Source: JBBTCJ01 sp038043285
GTDB lineage: Bacteria > Planctomycetota > Phycisphaerae > UBA1845
DNA length: 62,449 nucleotides
Reading direction: 5' to 3'
Assembly: GCA_038043285.1 (NCBI GenBank)
Contig: JBBTCJ010000001.1
Span: 1 to 62,449, forward strand
A model generated the notes under the pieces. It searched no databases, was not told where the DNA came from, and saw only the letters and a program-made list of their open reading frames with translations. Both the position numbers and the translations under genes were made by a program. Positions 53,134 through 60,201 of this stretch are shown one piece after another (within the stretch, counting starts at the first letter, position 1; every line of letters starts with the position of its first letter).

Positions 53134-54087
53134 CTACTCCGGTAGCTCCACCACGGTGCCACGAAGAGTGCCGATGACGGCGATGATATCGGTGTCGGGA
53201 ATCGGCGGTAAGAGGATGACGTCGGTCACGTGAAAGAACAGCGGGACCGTGGTCGCGGTGAGCCAAGCGGGCACGTCTATTCCGCCGGCGTCGGAAGCCG
53301 CGATCACCAGTTCAACGTTGACAATCCTGTAAGGGGCGCTGCGGTTCGCCGCGGCGGCGTGGATGGGGGTGCTGGCGGCGGAGTTTTCACGCACCACGCA
53401 ATCATATTTGGCTCCGGCTTCCGCCGCCCGCCGCCCATTTTCTTGCTGGGCGTAGACGTTTTCCTTGGGTGCGGAGGCGTTGACGGCGGCGGTGACGAGG
53501 GCTTCGGCGGCACGGGCATTTTCGTCCAGGGCGGCGAGTTTTTCTCGTTCTGCGGCGACGTGGCCGCGGCGGGGATCTCGGCGAGGATCCAACGTGCCGG
53601 TCAGGAGCATCGTCCCATTGGGGCGAGGGGTGACTGTTTTCACCGTGACCTGGGCGTAGCTCGGCTCGGTGAGGAGCTTGAGATGTGACAGGGTGGCGAT
53701 GACGGCGTCGTACTGGGTCCGGGCGGCCTGCATAGCTTCGGATTCGCGTGCGGAAACCGTGGCGTAGCTGCGGGACGTGGTCTTGCTGGTGGTCGAGGTG
53801 GAGCGGGTGCGCAGATTCTGGGGAACAGCCTCGCCGGTGGAGGAAATGTTTTCGTCCATACTAGTTTCGACGACCCTGGCCGGAGTCGCTTCGGAGCCAA
53901 ACTTTTCCTTGTCGATCAAGGCCCAGACGTCCGCGGTGAGGTTGACCCTGGCGACGACTTTGTCGGCCTCGCGGAGGCGAGGGAGGAGGGCGTGCTTGGG
54001 CCAGTCCTTGCGGGCTTTCGGTGGGTTGGCGAGCACAAGAAGCGGTAGAATGAGGATCGACGCGAGCTGCAATTTGTGTCTTGACAT
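53134..54087 (-). CDS. Exported protein of unknown function within the element
   Basis: A 317-residue protein with a signal peptide (MSRHKLQLASILILPLLVLA). The rest is Ala/Thr/Arg-rich and hydrophilic, with a central coiled-coil-like region and a short hydrophobic C-terminal stretch (DIIAVIGTLRGTVVELPE). No family recognised. It lies 16 nt upstream of int in the same direction, so the two may be co-transcribed. It may be a lysogenic-conversion (moron) gene. Confidence 0.65.
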   Translation of the reverse strand: MSRHKLQLASILILPLLVLANPPKARKDWPKHALLPRLREADKVVARVNLTADVWALIDKEKFGSEATPARVVETSMDENISSTGEAVPQNLRTRSTSTTSKTTSRSYATVSARESEAMQAARTQYDAVIATLSHLKLLTEPSYAQVTVKTVTPRPNGTMLLTGTLDPRRDPRRGHVAAEREKLAALDENARAAEALVTAAVNASAPKENVYAQQENGRRAAEAGAKYDCVVRENSAASTPIHAAAANRSAPYRIVNVELVIAASDAGGIDVPAWLTATTVPLFFHVTDVILLPPIPDTDIIAVIGTLRGTVVELPE

Positions 54088-54350
54088 GGTCCTAACAACC
54101 TCCGTACGATGACCCATGATTGGCCGCCGGGAAACACAGCGGTCCGGCGGCGGATGCCAGCCCTTATCCGGGCGGACGGACGCCTCATCTCTTTTTTAAT
54201 TTTCCGCGTACACGCCGCAAACAAGGTGCGCTTAGTAGATAGCTCCAGCCTCCGCGCACCTCGCCGAAACCTTTCCTCGAATCCGATGTTCGGAACGCGA
54301 GTTCGCCGAAATCGCCGATGGAGGTCCAGGAGTCGTAAGGAAAAAAACCA

Positions 54351-54548
54351 ATGCGGAGAGAAGAGCTGTCACACCTGGAATCCGAGAAAGAATCCATCAT
54401 CGCCGATCTCGTCAGCCTGTTGCGCGAGTACCCCTTTTCGTACGTGGCCGCTTTGCATCAGCGCGTTGCGATTCGGAGAACGCGGCTTTCTCGTCCGACG
54501 CCGCCGCGTCAGCCTCTTCAGCTCTTCCGATCTCACGACGCATCTTGA
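54351..54548 (+). CDS. Small open reading frame of doubtful reality
   Basis: A 65-residue frame starting at ATG 54351 after GTAAGGA. Its first half (LESEKESIIADLVSLLREY) looks protein-like, but its 3' half overlaps, in antisense, the end of gene 54412-54747. The rest of the gap 54088-54411 is AT-enriched around 54190 and shows no other feature. Confidence 0.28.
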   Translation: MRREELSHLESEKESIIADLVSLLREYPFSYVAALHQRVAIRRTRLSRPTPPRQPLQLFRSHDAS

Positions 54549-54747
54549 GCAGGTCGTAGTTGCGCGCCTCGGCGATCGCGTTCAACCTGTCCTGCTCGTT
54601 GAGTCTGAAGAGTAGGACCAGGCCCGCGTTGACGATCTCGTTTGGCTGAACATCGGCGCCCTTGGAGACCAGGTACTCTAAATAGGCATCGAACTCGGAA
54701 GCCACGGCTTTCGAAAACCAAAGATTTTTTCTTCTGGTTTTTGACAT
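54412..54747 (-). CDS. Small DNA-binding-type protein (ribbon-helix-helix-like)
   Basis: A 111-residue basic protein. WFSKAVASEFDAYLEYLVSKG, then PNEIVNAGLVLLFRL, has the length and pattern of a ribbon-helix-helix strand followed by two helices; the C-terminal 40 residues are charged and flexible. It is divergent from the other small regulator at 54854 across a 106-nt promoter region, in the manner of a phage genetic switch. The ATG is 7 nt after a -10-like box, so the transcript may be leaderless. Confidence 0.55.
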   Translation of the reverse strand: MSKTRRKNLWFSKAVASEFDAYLEYLVSKGADVQPNEIVNAGLVLLFRLNEQDRLNAIAEARNYDLLKMRREIGRAEEADAAASDEKAAFSESQRADAKRPRTKRGTRATG

Positions 54748-54754
54748 CTAACAC

Positions 54755-54784
54755 ATTATCGCTGCGTAGGTTATGCGCCGTCGA
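54755..54784 (-). promoter_or_regulatory. Divergent promoter, minus strand
   Basis: On the minus strand TCGACG (54779-54784) and GATAAT (54755-54760) are 18 nt apart; GATAAT ends 7 nt before the ATG at 54747, which would put the transcription start at or within a few nt of the start codon. Confidence 0.5.
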
Positions 54785-54818
54785 GGTGTCGACAAGGCAC
54801 CTTAACGACACTTTTTGT

Positions 54819-54847
54819 TTGACATTCGACACCGTTTCGCGCATACT
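54819..54847 (+). promoter_or_regulatory. Divergent promoter, plus strand
   Basis: TTGACA (54819-54824) and CATACT (54842-54847) with 17-nt spacing. The -10 ends 6 nt before ATG 54854, so the transcript probably starts at the initiation codon (leaderless). Confidence 0.6.
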
Positions 54848-54853
54848 GTGGAC

Positions 54854-55048
54854 ATGGTGACTGAAGAAACCGTGATTGTGCGTTTTCCCCGGCGGCTGGA
54901 CGACCTCCTTCAACGGGTCGTTCCGGGAATTCTCCGCGGCGAGCGAGGGGCGAACCGGCGGATCACGTACGCGGTGGATGAGTATCTCCGTTCTCGGGGC
55001 ATCGAACCCGAGGAGCGGCCAATCGCGGCGACGAAGGTGGCCGGATAG
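54854..55048 (+). CDS. Small ribbon-helix-helix-like regulator
   Basis: A 64-residue protein, ETVIVRFPRRLDDLLQRVVPG followed by a helical part NRRITYAVDEYLRSRG. The short beta strand and two helices fit ribbon-helix-helix DNA-binding proteins such as phage Arc-type repressors. ATG 54854 is used because it lies immediately after the promoter; an in-frame ATG at 54815 is upstream of the -10. It is followed 5 nt later by an AlpA-like gene. Confidence 0.68.
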   Translation: MVTEETVIVRFPRRLDDLLQRVVPGILRGERGANRRITYAVDEYLRSRGIEPEERPIAATKVAG

Positions 55049-55053
55049 AGCAC

Positions 55054-55281
55054 ATGGACCTCCATCAGAGCAACGATCGCAACGTCACACTGACACTGGC
55101 CCAGGTGGGCGAGAGGCACCAGGTAAGCGTCAAGACGATCCGGCGTTGGATCGCCGATGGTCGGCTCCCGAAGCCGATCCGCATCGGGGCGCGCAGCCCG
55201 CGAATCCGCCTCAGCACGCTCCTGGATTTCGAGCAGCGATCCATGTTTGTTCGTCGGCGTAGCGTTCGGGCCTCGGCCTGA
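55054..55281 (+). CDS. AlpA/excisionase-type helix-turn-helix protein
   Basis: A 75-residue protein with LAQVGERHQVSVKTIRRWIADGRLPKPIRIG, the winged-helix DNA-binding domain of AlpA, excisionase and MerR-like phage proteins. Such proteins often act as excision directionality factors or regulate integrase. It is 5 nt downstream of the small regulator. Confidence 0.82.
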   Translation: MDLHQSNDRNVTLTLAQVGERHQVSVKTIRRWIADGRLPKPIRIGARSPRIRLSTLLDFEQRSMFVRRRSVRASA

Positions 55282-55599
55282 ACAAAAGTAGAAAAACACC
55301 CCGCCCCACAGGGGGCGGCGAGTGGAAGACGGACTAACGCTCAGGGATGAGCCGGCCCAACGCCGTGGCCCGGAAACACACGCCTTCCCCTGCGGGGTGA
55401 GGATTGAAGAGTCCAAAACTGCCCGGCGAGCCACAGAACGCCGGCAGGCGGTTGTAAGACGACCACCGTCGCCCCAGGGAAGGGTGACACGCAGAAGGGA
55501 GTGCGACAACGGTGAATCGGGCCGGAACTTTAACCAGGGTTGTCCCGCACAGGATCGGTCCGGGGAACTTTAACCGCCAAGGCGTTGGGCCGTTAAACA
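55282..55599. other. Intergenic region with a GC hairpin
   Basis: A 318-nt gap. A 7-bp stem CCGCCCC/GGGGCGG (55301-55307/55312-55318) with a 4-nt loop sits 20 nt after the AlpA-type gene, after a run of A and without following T; it could be a terminator. A GTG-initiated 83-residue frame (55322-55573) is Arg-rich and not credible. Nothing else is seen. Confidence 0.35.
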
Positions 55600-55854
55600 A
55601 TGCACCATCTGAGCTGCAAACAGGCGGCGCGGGCCTGGGAGATTGCCCCGACGAAGGCAACACAAGCCGGGGATCCAGCGTTTCTGAAGGTTGCCCAGGC
55701 GATGCTGCATTTCCCCGTCGAGGCGACGGCGGAGCTGGCGTTCTGGCTCGGCGAGGCCGACCGACGCGAATTCGAGCGGCGAGAGCTGCCAATCCGCGAG
55801 GCGATGCAGAGCGGGCGAGTGTATCGCGGGGTGGTGCATCCGATCCGCCGTTGA
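55600..55854 (+). CDS. Small phage-type protein of unknown function
   Basis: An 84-residue protein, ATG at 55600, no strong ribosome binding site. Sequence (QAARAWEIAPTKATQAGDPAF...ELAFWLGEADRREFERRELP) is mainly helical and charged. It fits the run of small plus-strand phage genes, but I recognise no family. Confidence 0.5.
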   Translation: MHHLSCKQAARAWEIAPTKATQAGDPAFLKVAQAMLHFPVEATAELAFWLGEADRREFERRELPIREAMQSGRVYRGVVHPIRR

Positions 55855-56084
55855 TTCGATTGGGCCCGGGCGGCGACTACGTCCGCGACTGGCCAGAACC
55901 AAGCCATCAGTCTTCCCCCCCCAACGCGGCGCCAACCCTACGGCGCCGCAGTGACGCGCCAAGCGACGGCGGTTCCGATCCAACGGGGCCGCCGTCGCTG
56001 CGCCTGCGCTTCGGCTGGGTGGAGATTGCGTGTTGGGTGGTGCTGGCGGCGGAGGCGCTCCGTCTGCTGAACGTGGGTCACTAA
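55851..56084 (+). CDS. Possible small membrane protein
   Basis: A frame that ends in a clear hydrophobic segment, RFGWVEIACWVVLAAEALRLL, just before the strong ribosome binding site of the next gene. The best start is uncertain: TTG 55851 or 55860, both overlapping or near the previous stop. The N-terminal half is low-complexity. Confidence 0.35.
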   Translation: MIRLGPGGDYVRDWPEPSHQSSPPNAAPTLRRRSDAPSDGGSDPTGPPSLRLRFGWVEIACWVVLAAEALRLLNVGH

Positions 56085-56094
56085 GGAGAAGGTC

Positions 56095-56265
56095 ATGGAG
56101 GCACAGGGGTTGACGGCACGCCGGCCGATTGAATGCGCCGGTTGCAACGCGGTGATCGGACGTGGCGAGGTCTATACGGTGGATAGTGGCGGAATCATCC
56201 TCTGCCCAGACTGCTACGAGGGGGTCAATGACGTGGATGAGGAGGATGACCCGGAGTGCGAATGA
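56095..56265 (+). CDS. Small zinc-ribbon-like protein
   Basis: A 56-residue protein starting at ATG 56095 after a perfect AAGGAGAAGG site. CAGC near the N-terminus and CPDC near the middle make a likely four-Cys zinc ribbon; the tail is very acidic (NDVDEEDDPECE). Its stop overlaps the next ATG (ATGA). Function unknown. Confidence 0.75.
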   Translation: MEAQGLTARRPIECAGCNAVIGRGEVYTVDSGGIILCPDCYEGVNDVDEEDDPECE

Positions 56266-56618
56266 AGCTGGTCTATGTGGGTGGGCCGTATAGGGCGCTG
56301 ACGGAGTTCGGCGTGCACCGCAACATCCAGGCCGCGGAGTTGTGGACCGTGGAGCTGCTGCGTCTCGGGGCGGCGGTGATCTGCCCGCACAAGAACACCG
56401 CCTACCTCGGCGGGGCGGTCTCGGACAAGCACGTCCTGGCCGCTGACTTGGAGATCCTGCGACGCTGTGACGCGATGTTTCTGATTCCGGGGTGGTGGCA
56501 TTCGGCGGGCACGCTGGGCGAAATCGCGTTCGCCACGGAGATGGGGATTCCGGTGTTTGAGCGGCTGGAAGAGCTGGCGGCGTGGTTGGATGCAAACGTG
56601 GAGCACGTAGCGGCGTAA
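56262..56618 (+). CDS. DUF4406/nucleoside deoxyribosyltransferase-like protein
   Basis: A 118-residue protein beginning MKLVYVGGPYRAL with a Rossmann-like fold, including ICPHKNTAYL and IPGWWHSAGTLGEIAFATEMGI. This matches the DUF4406/deoxyribosyltransferase-like group common in phages; a role in nucleotide metabolism is possible but unproven. ATG 56262 overlaps the previous stop. Confidence 0.78.
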   Translation: MKLVYVGGPYRALTEFGVHRNIQAAELWTVELLRLGAAVICPHKNTAYLGGAVSDKHVLAADLEILRRCDAMFLIPGWWHSAGTLGEIAFATEMGIPVFERLEELAAWLDANVEHVAA

Positions 56619-56649
56619 GAGGGCATAGAAAAGACGGGAGGACTGTGGA

Positions 56650-56997
56650 ATGTTGCACGAAATCAAGACGCTCGCGGACCTGGAAAAAATTGAAAATGGC
56701 CTGCTGGGGATACAGTTCGCGCGGTTTCTGAAGCAGGTCAATGAGGATCTGATCGAGCGCCCGGGCGCGGACAAGTCGCGGGAGATTGTGTTGACGTGCC
56801 GGTTCACGCCGATCGCCGACGACTGCGGGGCGCTGTCGGAAGTACGCACGGAGCTCGAGATGAAATGCCGGGCGCCGGCGGCGAGGACCAAGGAGTATTC
56901 GATGGGGATTCGGCGGGATGGGTTGGTGTTCAACGATCTCTCCATCGACAACGTGAGACAGCGAACGCTCGACGAGCGGGACGGGAACGCGAGCTGA
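56650..56997 (+). CDS. Phage-type protein of unknown function
   Basis: A 115-residue protein, ATG 56650 preceded by GGGAGGACTG. It is mainly charged and looks soluble (IENGLLGIQFARFLKQVNEDLIERPG, then RTKEYSMGIRRDGL). It lies upstream of a DUF2303-like protein in the same direction; no family recognised. Confidence 0.65.
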   Translation: MLHEIKTLADLEKIENGLLGIQFARFLKQVNEDLIERPGADKSREIVLTCRFTPIADDCGALSEVRTELEMKCRAPAARTKEYSMGIRRDGLVFNDLSIDNVRQRTLDERDGNAS

Positions 56998-57057
56998 CGA
57001 CGGCAACTGGCAACCGGGGAACGGCAAAACAACAGCAAGACGAAAGGAACGTGGAAC

Positions 57058-57843
57058 GTGTTCACCAAAGAATCGTTGGAACTGATTCGCAAAAACTTCA
57101 TGCCGCGGATTCTCGTGCCGTCGAGCGAGCGGGCCGGCGTCTACTTCACGGTTGACGGGGATGGAAAGCTGTACAAACACGCCTCAGAGCCTGCCCCCAG
57201 AGACTACAAGACCTTCACGCTTGACGACTTCATTCGTGGGTGCACGGAGCTGAGGGCCGAGGTGCGCGAGGGGTGCGAGTCGAAGCTGCTTGTCGCGTGC
57301 GGTTGTGAGAGGGTGACAGGATTGCTCGATGAGCGGGACCGGCGGCAGGAGCGGATCACACTACCTCTGCCTCATGCGAGCGAATATGCCCTCTTACGGA
57401 ATCTGCGATCGTCACGGACCCCGTTGGATCAAAAGAGATTTATCTCCATGCTCCGTATCGAGCTGAGCGGCTGCGTGGACAGGACGCTGATCGGAGCTTT
57501 TCGGCGGCTCAAATTCTCACAAAGTGACAGTGGCGAGTCGGTGGTGGAGAACGCCAGGGAGGCGTTGAGTCGTTCGGTCAAGAAGGAGGCGGCCGCTGGG
57601 GGGGAGGGCGGAGAGATCGCCGAGGAGTGCACGCTCCACGTCTGTATCTACCGCGACCTGGTCGCAGCAGGATGGACGCAACCGATTCGATGTGCCATCG
57701 AGACCGATCTTGACGGCCCGACATTCACCATGATCCCGATGGCCGGGGAGCTGGAGACGGCGCAGCGACTCACTGACGAGAAGATCCGCGAACGCCTTGC
57801 GGTTGCCCTGCCTACCGCGACGGTCATCTGCGGTGCGATTTGA
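57058..57843 (+). CDS. Phage protein, DUF2303-like
   Basis: A 261-residue protein from GTG 57058 (AAAGGAACG upstream). It has a soluble alpha/beta pattern with IRKNFMPRILVPSSERAGVYFTV at the N-terminus and a repeated-looking middle (LIGAFRRLKFSQSDSGE). Length and order resemble the DUF2303/YfdQ group of phage proteins, but this is a guess from shape, not a motif. Confidence 0.55.
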   Translation: MFTKESLELIRKNFMPRILVPSSERAGVYFTVDGDGKLYKHASEPAPRDYKTFTLDDFIRGCTELRAEVREGCESKLLVACGCERVTGLLDERDRRQERITLPLPHASEYALLRNLRSSRTPLDQKRFISMLRIELSGCVDRTLIGAFRRLKFSQSDSGESVVENAREALSRSVKKEAAAGGEGGEIAEECTLHVCIYRDLVAAGWTQPIRCAIETDLDGPTFTMIPMAGELETAQRLTDEKIRERLAVALPTATVICGAI

Positions 57844-58102
57844 CGAGCGGCCGGAGTTTCTACCGGCGAGACTGACCCCGGACTATCGCTGGGAGAAGAT
57901 CATTCGGGCGGTGATGCGCGGATATGGGGTCGGGGTTGAAGGGGCGGTGGCGAAGCTGGAAATGGAGCATCGGGAGTATGACCAGACGTCGCGGGCGGAG
58001 CTGGAGGAAACAGGCAGAAGGATGAAGGAATTGCCTATCGACGACGGCCGATCGTCGACCGGAAACAGCAGACCATCGGCGATGGAGTGCCATGAGCCAT
58101 GA
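57833..58102 (+). CDS. Small phage-type protein
   Basis: An 89-residue protein, GTG 57833, overlapping the previous gene by 11 nt. It has YRWEKIIRAVMRGYGVGVEGAVAKLEMEH, a helical charged core, and a Ser/Gly tail. Its stop is ATGA-coupled to the lipoprotein that follows. Unknown function. Confidence 0.58.
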   Translation: MRFDERPEFLPARLTPDYRWEKIIRAVMRGYGVGVEGAVAKLEMEHREYDQTSRAELEETGRRMKELPIDDGRSSTGNSRPSAMECHEP

Positions 58103-58611
58103 GGACACGGATGGTGGTGGTGGGGATTGTCGGGTTGTGCGGCGGCTGTCTGGTGGATGCGTCGAAGCTAGCGGGGTATTCCAACCCCAGCACGGACGTC
58201 TCATACAACCCGTGGACGAAGAGTTTTCACGCCAGAACAGGCGCGGACTTCACGGGAACGCTCGACGGTGAATACGACCCAGACACCAAGAGGGTGCGGG
58301 TCAAACTGGAGGTCGGCAGCAACGCATCAGGGGTGGTGCAGGCGGAGGGAGAGAGGGCGGAGCACCTCGTGGAGCTGCGGAAGCTGGAGACACAGTACCT
58401 GATCGAGAGCCAGCGGATTGTGGGTGACAACTTCCGGGCGTTCGGACAGATGTTGGCGATCGCGGCAGCGGGAGGCGGAGAGGCGGTGGCCAAGATGGTC
58501 GACGCTGCGGCACCGATCCTCAAGGGCAGCGCGTTGAAGGTGAACGGCCTGGGAAGCATCGGGCTCGGAGAAACTGTTGGACCGCCCGCGGTGGCGGTGC
58601 CTGGCCCGTAA
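58099..58611 (+). CDS. Phage-borne exported protein or lipoprotein
   Basis: A 170-residue protein with a signal-type N-terminus MRTRMVVVGIVGLCGGCLVD, so a lipid anchor at a Cys (C14 or C17) is possible though the lipobox is not ideal. The rest is hydrophilic with a helical stretch (about 90-125) and a Gly-rich tail. ATGA overlap with the previous gene. It may be a surface-exclusion or lysis-related gene, but nothing proves this. Confidence 0.65.
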   Translation: MRTRMVVVGIVGLCGGCLVDASKLAGYSNPSTDVSYNPWTKSFHARTGADFTGTLDGEYDPDTKRVRVKLEVGSNASGVVQAEGERAEHLVELRKLETQYLIESQRIVGDNFRAFGQMLAIAAAGGGEAVAKMVDAAAPILKGSALKVNGLGSIGLGETVGPPAVAVPGP

Positions 58612-58681
58612 AGAAGAAAACGCCGGCAACGCCACGGGCGAACCATGGCGCGGCGGAGCGACCTCCGCCGCCGGCTGTTGG

Positions 58682-58753
58682 TGCGGGGTAGAGCAAGGGC
58701 AGCTCGCTGGGCTCATAACCCGGAGGTTGCAGGTTCAAGTCCTGCCCCCGCTA
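58682..58753 (+). tRNA. Initiator-type tRNA-Met (anticodon CAT)
   Basis: A cloverleaf with acceptor GCGGGG/CCCCGC, an unpaired first position (T1 at 58682, T72 at 58752), D stem GAGC/GCTC, anticodon stem with three consecutive G-C pairs (CTGGG/CCCGG), loop CTCATAA (anticodon CAT), and T arm GCAGG-TTCAAGT-CCTGC. The 1-72 mismatch, the three G-C pairs and A11:T24 are the hallmarks of initiator tRNA. CCA is not encoded. It lies inside the element, among phage-type genes. Confidence 0.88.
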
Positions 58754-58769
58754 GTGAAAGGAGAACGCG

Positions 58770-58862
58770 ATGAGCCCTTGTGAATGGATGAGCCTGATGC
58801 CGGCGTGGTTTTGGAGGGTCACTGGATGGTTGGGAATCGGGTGGGTGGCGTTGGCGTGTTGA
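58770..58862 (+). CDS. Tiny Trp-rich peptide
   Basis: A 30-residue frame, MSPCEWMSLMPAWFWRVTGW then LGIGWVALAC, after a strong AAAGGAGAACGCG site. A diverged copy of this DNA at about 59093-59152 encodes WMIPIPVWFGRITSLL in the same frame, with the W and WF positions kept, which argues for coding. Probably membrane-associated; the product is unknown. Confidence 0.45.
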   Translation: MSPCEWMSLMPAWFWRVTGWLGIGWVALAC

Positions 58863-58909
58863 GTGGTGGGCGATGAGCGACTGAGTGCGGGCCTTGTGGG
58901 CGGCGAACG

Positions 58910-59096
58910 ATGGCTTGGGGTTCGCGGATTCATGTAAAGTCCGAAAAGAATTAGCGTTTTTAGGGAAAAGAGCTGGCTTTTTTTTGTAGGATTCACCAAG
59001 AAAAATACGCAAACTTTGGGAACGCGGGCACCTGTGGCGGGGAAAACGGAACATTTTTGTGACGATGGCAGCGTCACAAAAGCGACACCAGAAATG
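58910..59096 (+). pseudogene. Internally deleted copy of the replication-type gene 59207
   Basis: The region begins with ATGGCTTGG (compare ATGGCTGATAATTGG at 59207) and then aligns, after an internal deletion, with positions about 59440-59580 of that gene: TTTGTAGGATTCACCAAG versus TTTGTGGGCTTCACCAAG, and GTCACAAAAGCG near the end. It has a stop after 14 codons and shifts, so it is not translated. Together with the similar upstream parts (58785 versus 59093) it shows a tandem duplication of about 310 nt that has decayed. Confidence 0.65.
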
Positions 59097-59206
59097 GATG
59101 ATCCCGATACCGGTGTGGTTTGGGAGAATCACCAGCTTGTTAGCAATTAGTTAGGGTTGTTGGCGTACTGAGGTGCGGGCCTGTTTGCTGGTGTGGGTGG
59201 CGAATA

Positions 59207-59755
59207 ATGGCTGATAATTGGATCAAGTGGGTTGTGGGGCTCACGCGGCGCCGGGAAATAGTGGCGATGGCGGAGGAGCTGAAGCTCGACCGGCGGCAGG
59301 TGGCGGGGTTGTTCATGGAGCTGATGGAGTGGGCGGACGAGAACACTGTTGATGGTAACGTTCGCGGCGTTACAAAAGCGTTTCCTGATATGCACGTCGG
59401 TGTGCGCGGGTTTGCGGAAGCGATGGAAAAAGTTGGATGGCTGCGGGAGAAAAAGGACGGCATTTTCTTTGTGGGCTTCACCAAGCACAACGCGCAAACC
59501 TCGAAATCACGGGCACTTACGACGAGGCGGGTGAAACGCTGGCGTAACGCTGCCATCGTCACAAAAGCGTTACCAGAGAAGATAAGAGAAGAAGTTAAAA
59601 AGACTAACCCCCCTAAGCCCCCCCAGGGGGGGGGCGTGGTTTTGACACACCCAGAGACCGGCGAAGAGGCCACGCCGGAAAACCAATCCCCGCGAACAGA
59701 GCGCCGGGCACGTGCAACGCGGGGCGATGAGTGGTGGCGGGAGAAGACCGGATGA
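59207..59755 (+). CDS. Phage replication-type protein (winged-helix-like N-terminus)
   Basis: A 182-residue protein. The N-terminal part (MADNWIKWVVGLTRRREIV...GLFMELMEWADEN) and the following GFAEAMEKVGWLREKKDGIFFVGF have the pattern of the winged-helix N-terminal domains of phage replication or DnaD-like proteins that read out a short helix-turn-helix. The C-terminus (about 135-182) is disordered and Pro/Arg-rich. A CCCCCC/GGGGGG run at about 59611-59635 lies in the linker. ATGA overlap with the next gene. Confidence 0.62.
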   Translation: MADNWIKWVVGLTRRREIVAMAEELKLDRRQVAGLFMELMEWADENTVDGNVRGVTKAFPDMHVGVRGFAEAMEKVGWLREKKDGIFFVGFTKHNAQTSKSRALTTRRVKRWRNAAIVTKALPEKIREEVKKTNPPKPPQGGGVVLTHPETGEEATPENQSPRTERRARATRGDEWWREKTG

Positions 59756-60201
59756 CGCCCACCGAGTTCGGGGAATTGGTGTTGCCGAAGGTGCGGGCGC
59801 TATGGCCGGCGTATTTTCGGCGATGGAGCGGCGACGATCAGCGGATCGCGCATCGGATGCTTTCCTGGAGCACGGCGGACGCGGTGGTGGCGGCGTTGGA
59901 GGAGTGTCGCGCGGAGGAGCCGGACGATGCGCGGCCGCAGTGGAAGAGGGTGCGGGAGATTGTCCGCAAGCGGCGGTCACCACAGGCGGTGGTGATGGAT
60001 GGTGGAGAGCGTGAGGCGATAGAGACATGCGAGCGTGAGGGACATGATTGGTGTTTGAGGCCGGATGGAACGCCGGCAAAACATTGGGTGCACTTCCGGC
60101 AGACGGCGAGCGATCACGAATGCGCGTATTGTCGGCGGTGCCGTAAATATGGGGTCATCGAGGAACCGGTGGGCTCGCAACAGACTGGCGATGGCGTATG
60201 A
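59752..60201 (+). CDS. Phage-type protein with C-terminal Cys motif
   Basis: A 149-residue protein starting ATG 59752 (ATGA with the previous stop). The N-terminal half is helical (FGELVLPKVRALWPAYFRRW). The C-terminal part has H-D-W-C and HECAYCRRC, which could be a zinc site. It ends with an ATGA overlap on the RuvC-like gene. A role in replication or recombination is suggested only by neighbours. Confidence 0.65.
   Translation: MTPTEFGELVLPKVRALWPAYFRRWSGDDQRIAHRMLSWSTADAVVAALEECRAEEPDDARPQWKRVREIVRKRRSPQAVVMDGGEREAIETCEREGHDWCLRPDGTPAKHWVHFRQTASDHECAYCRRCRKYGVIEEPVGSQQTGDGV

Noticed and set aside
55322..55573. An 83-codon GTG-initiated frame in the phage-type region
   Set aside because: Arg-rich and low complexity, weak start, and a GC hairpin lies just before it.
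59608..59638. A CCCCCCC/GGGGGGG hairpin that looks like a terminator
   Set aside because: It lies inside the coding sequence of the replication-type protein and is not followed by T; most likely a Pro/Gly linker.
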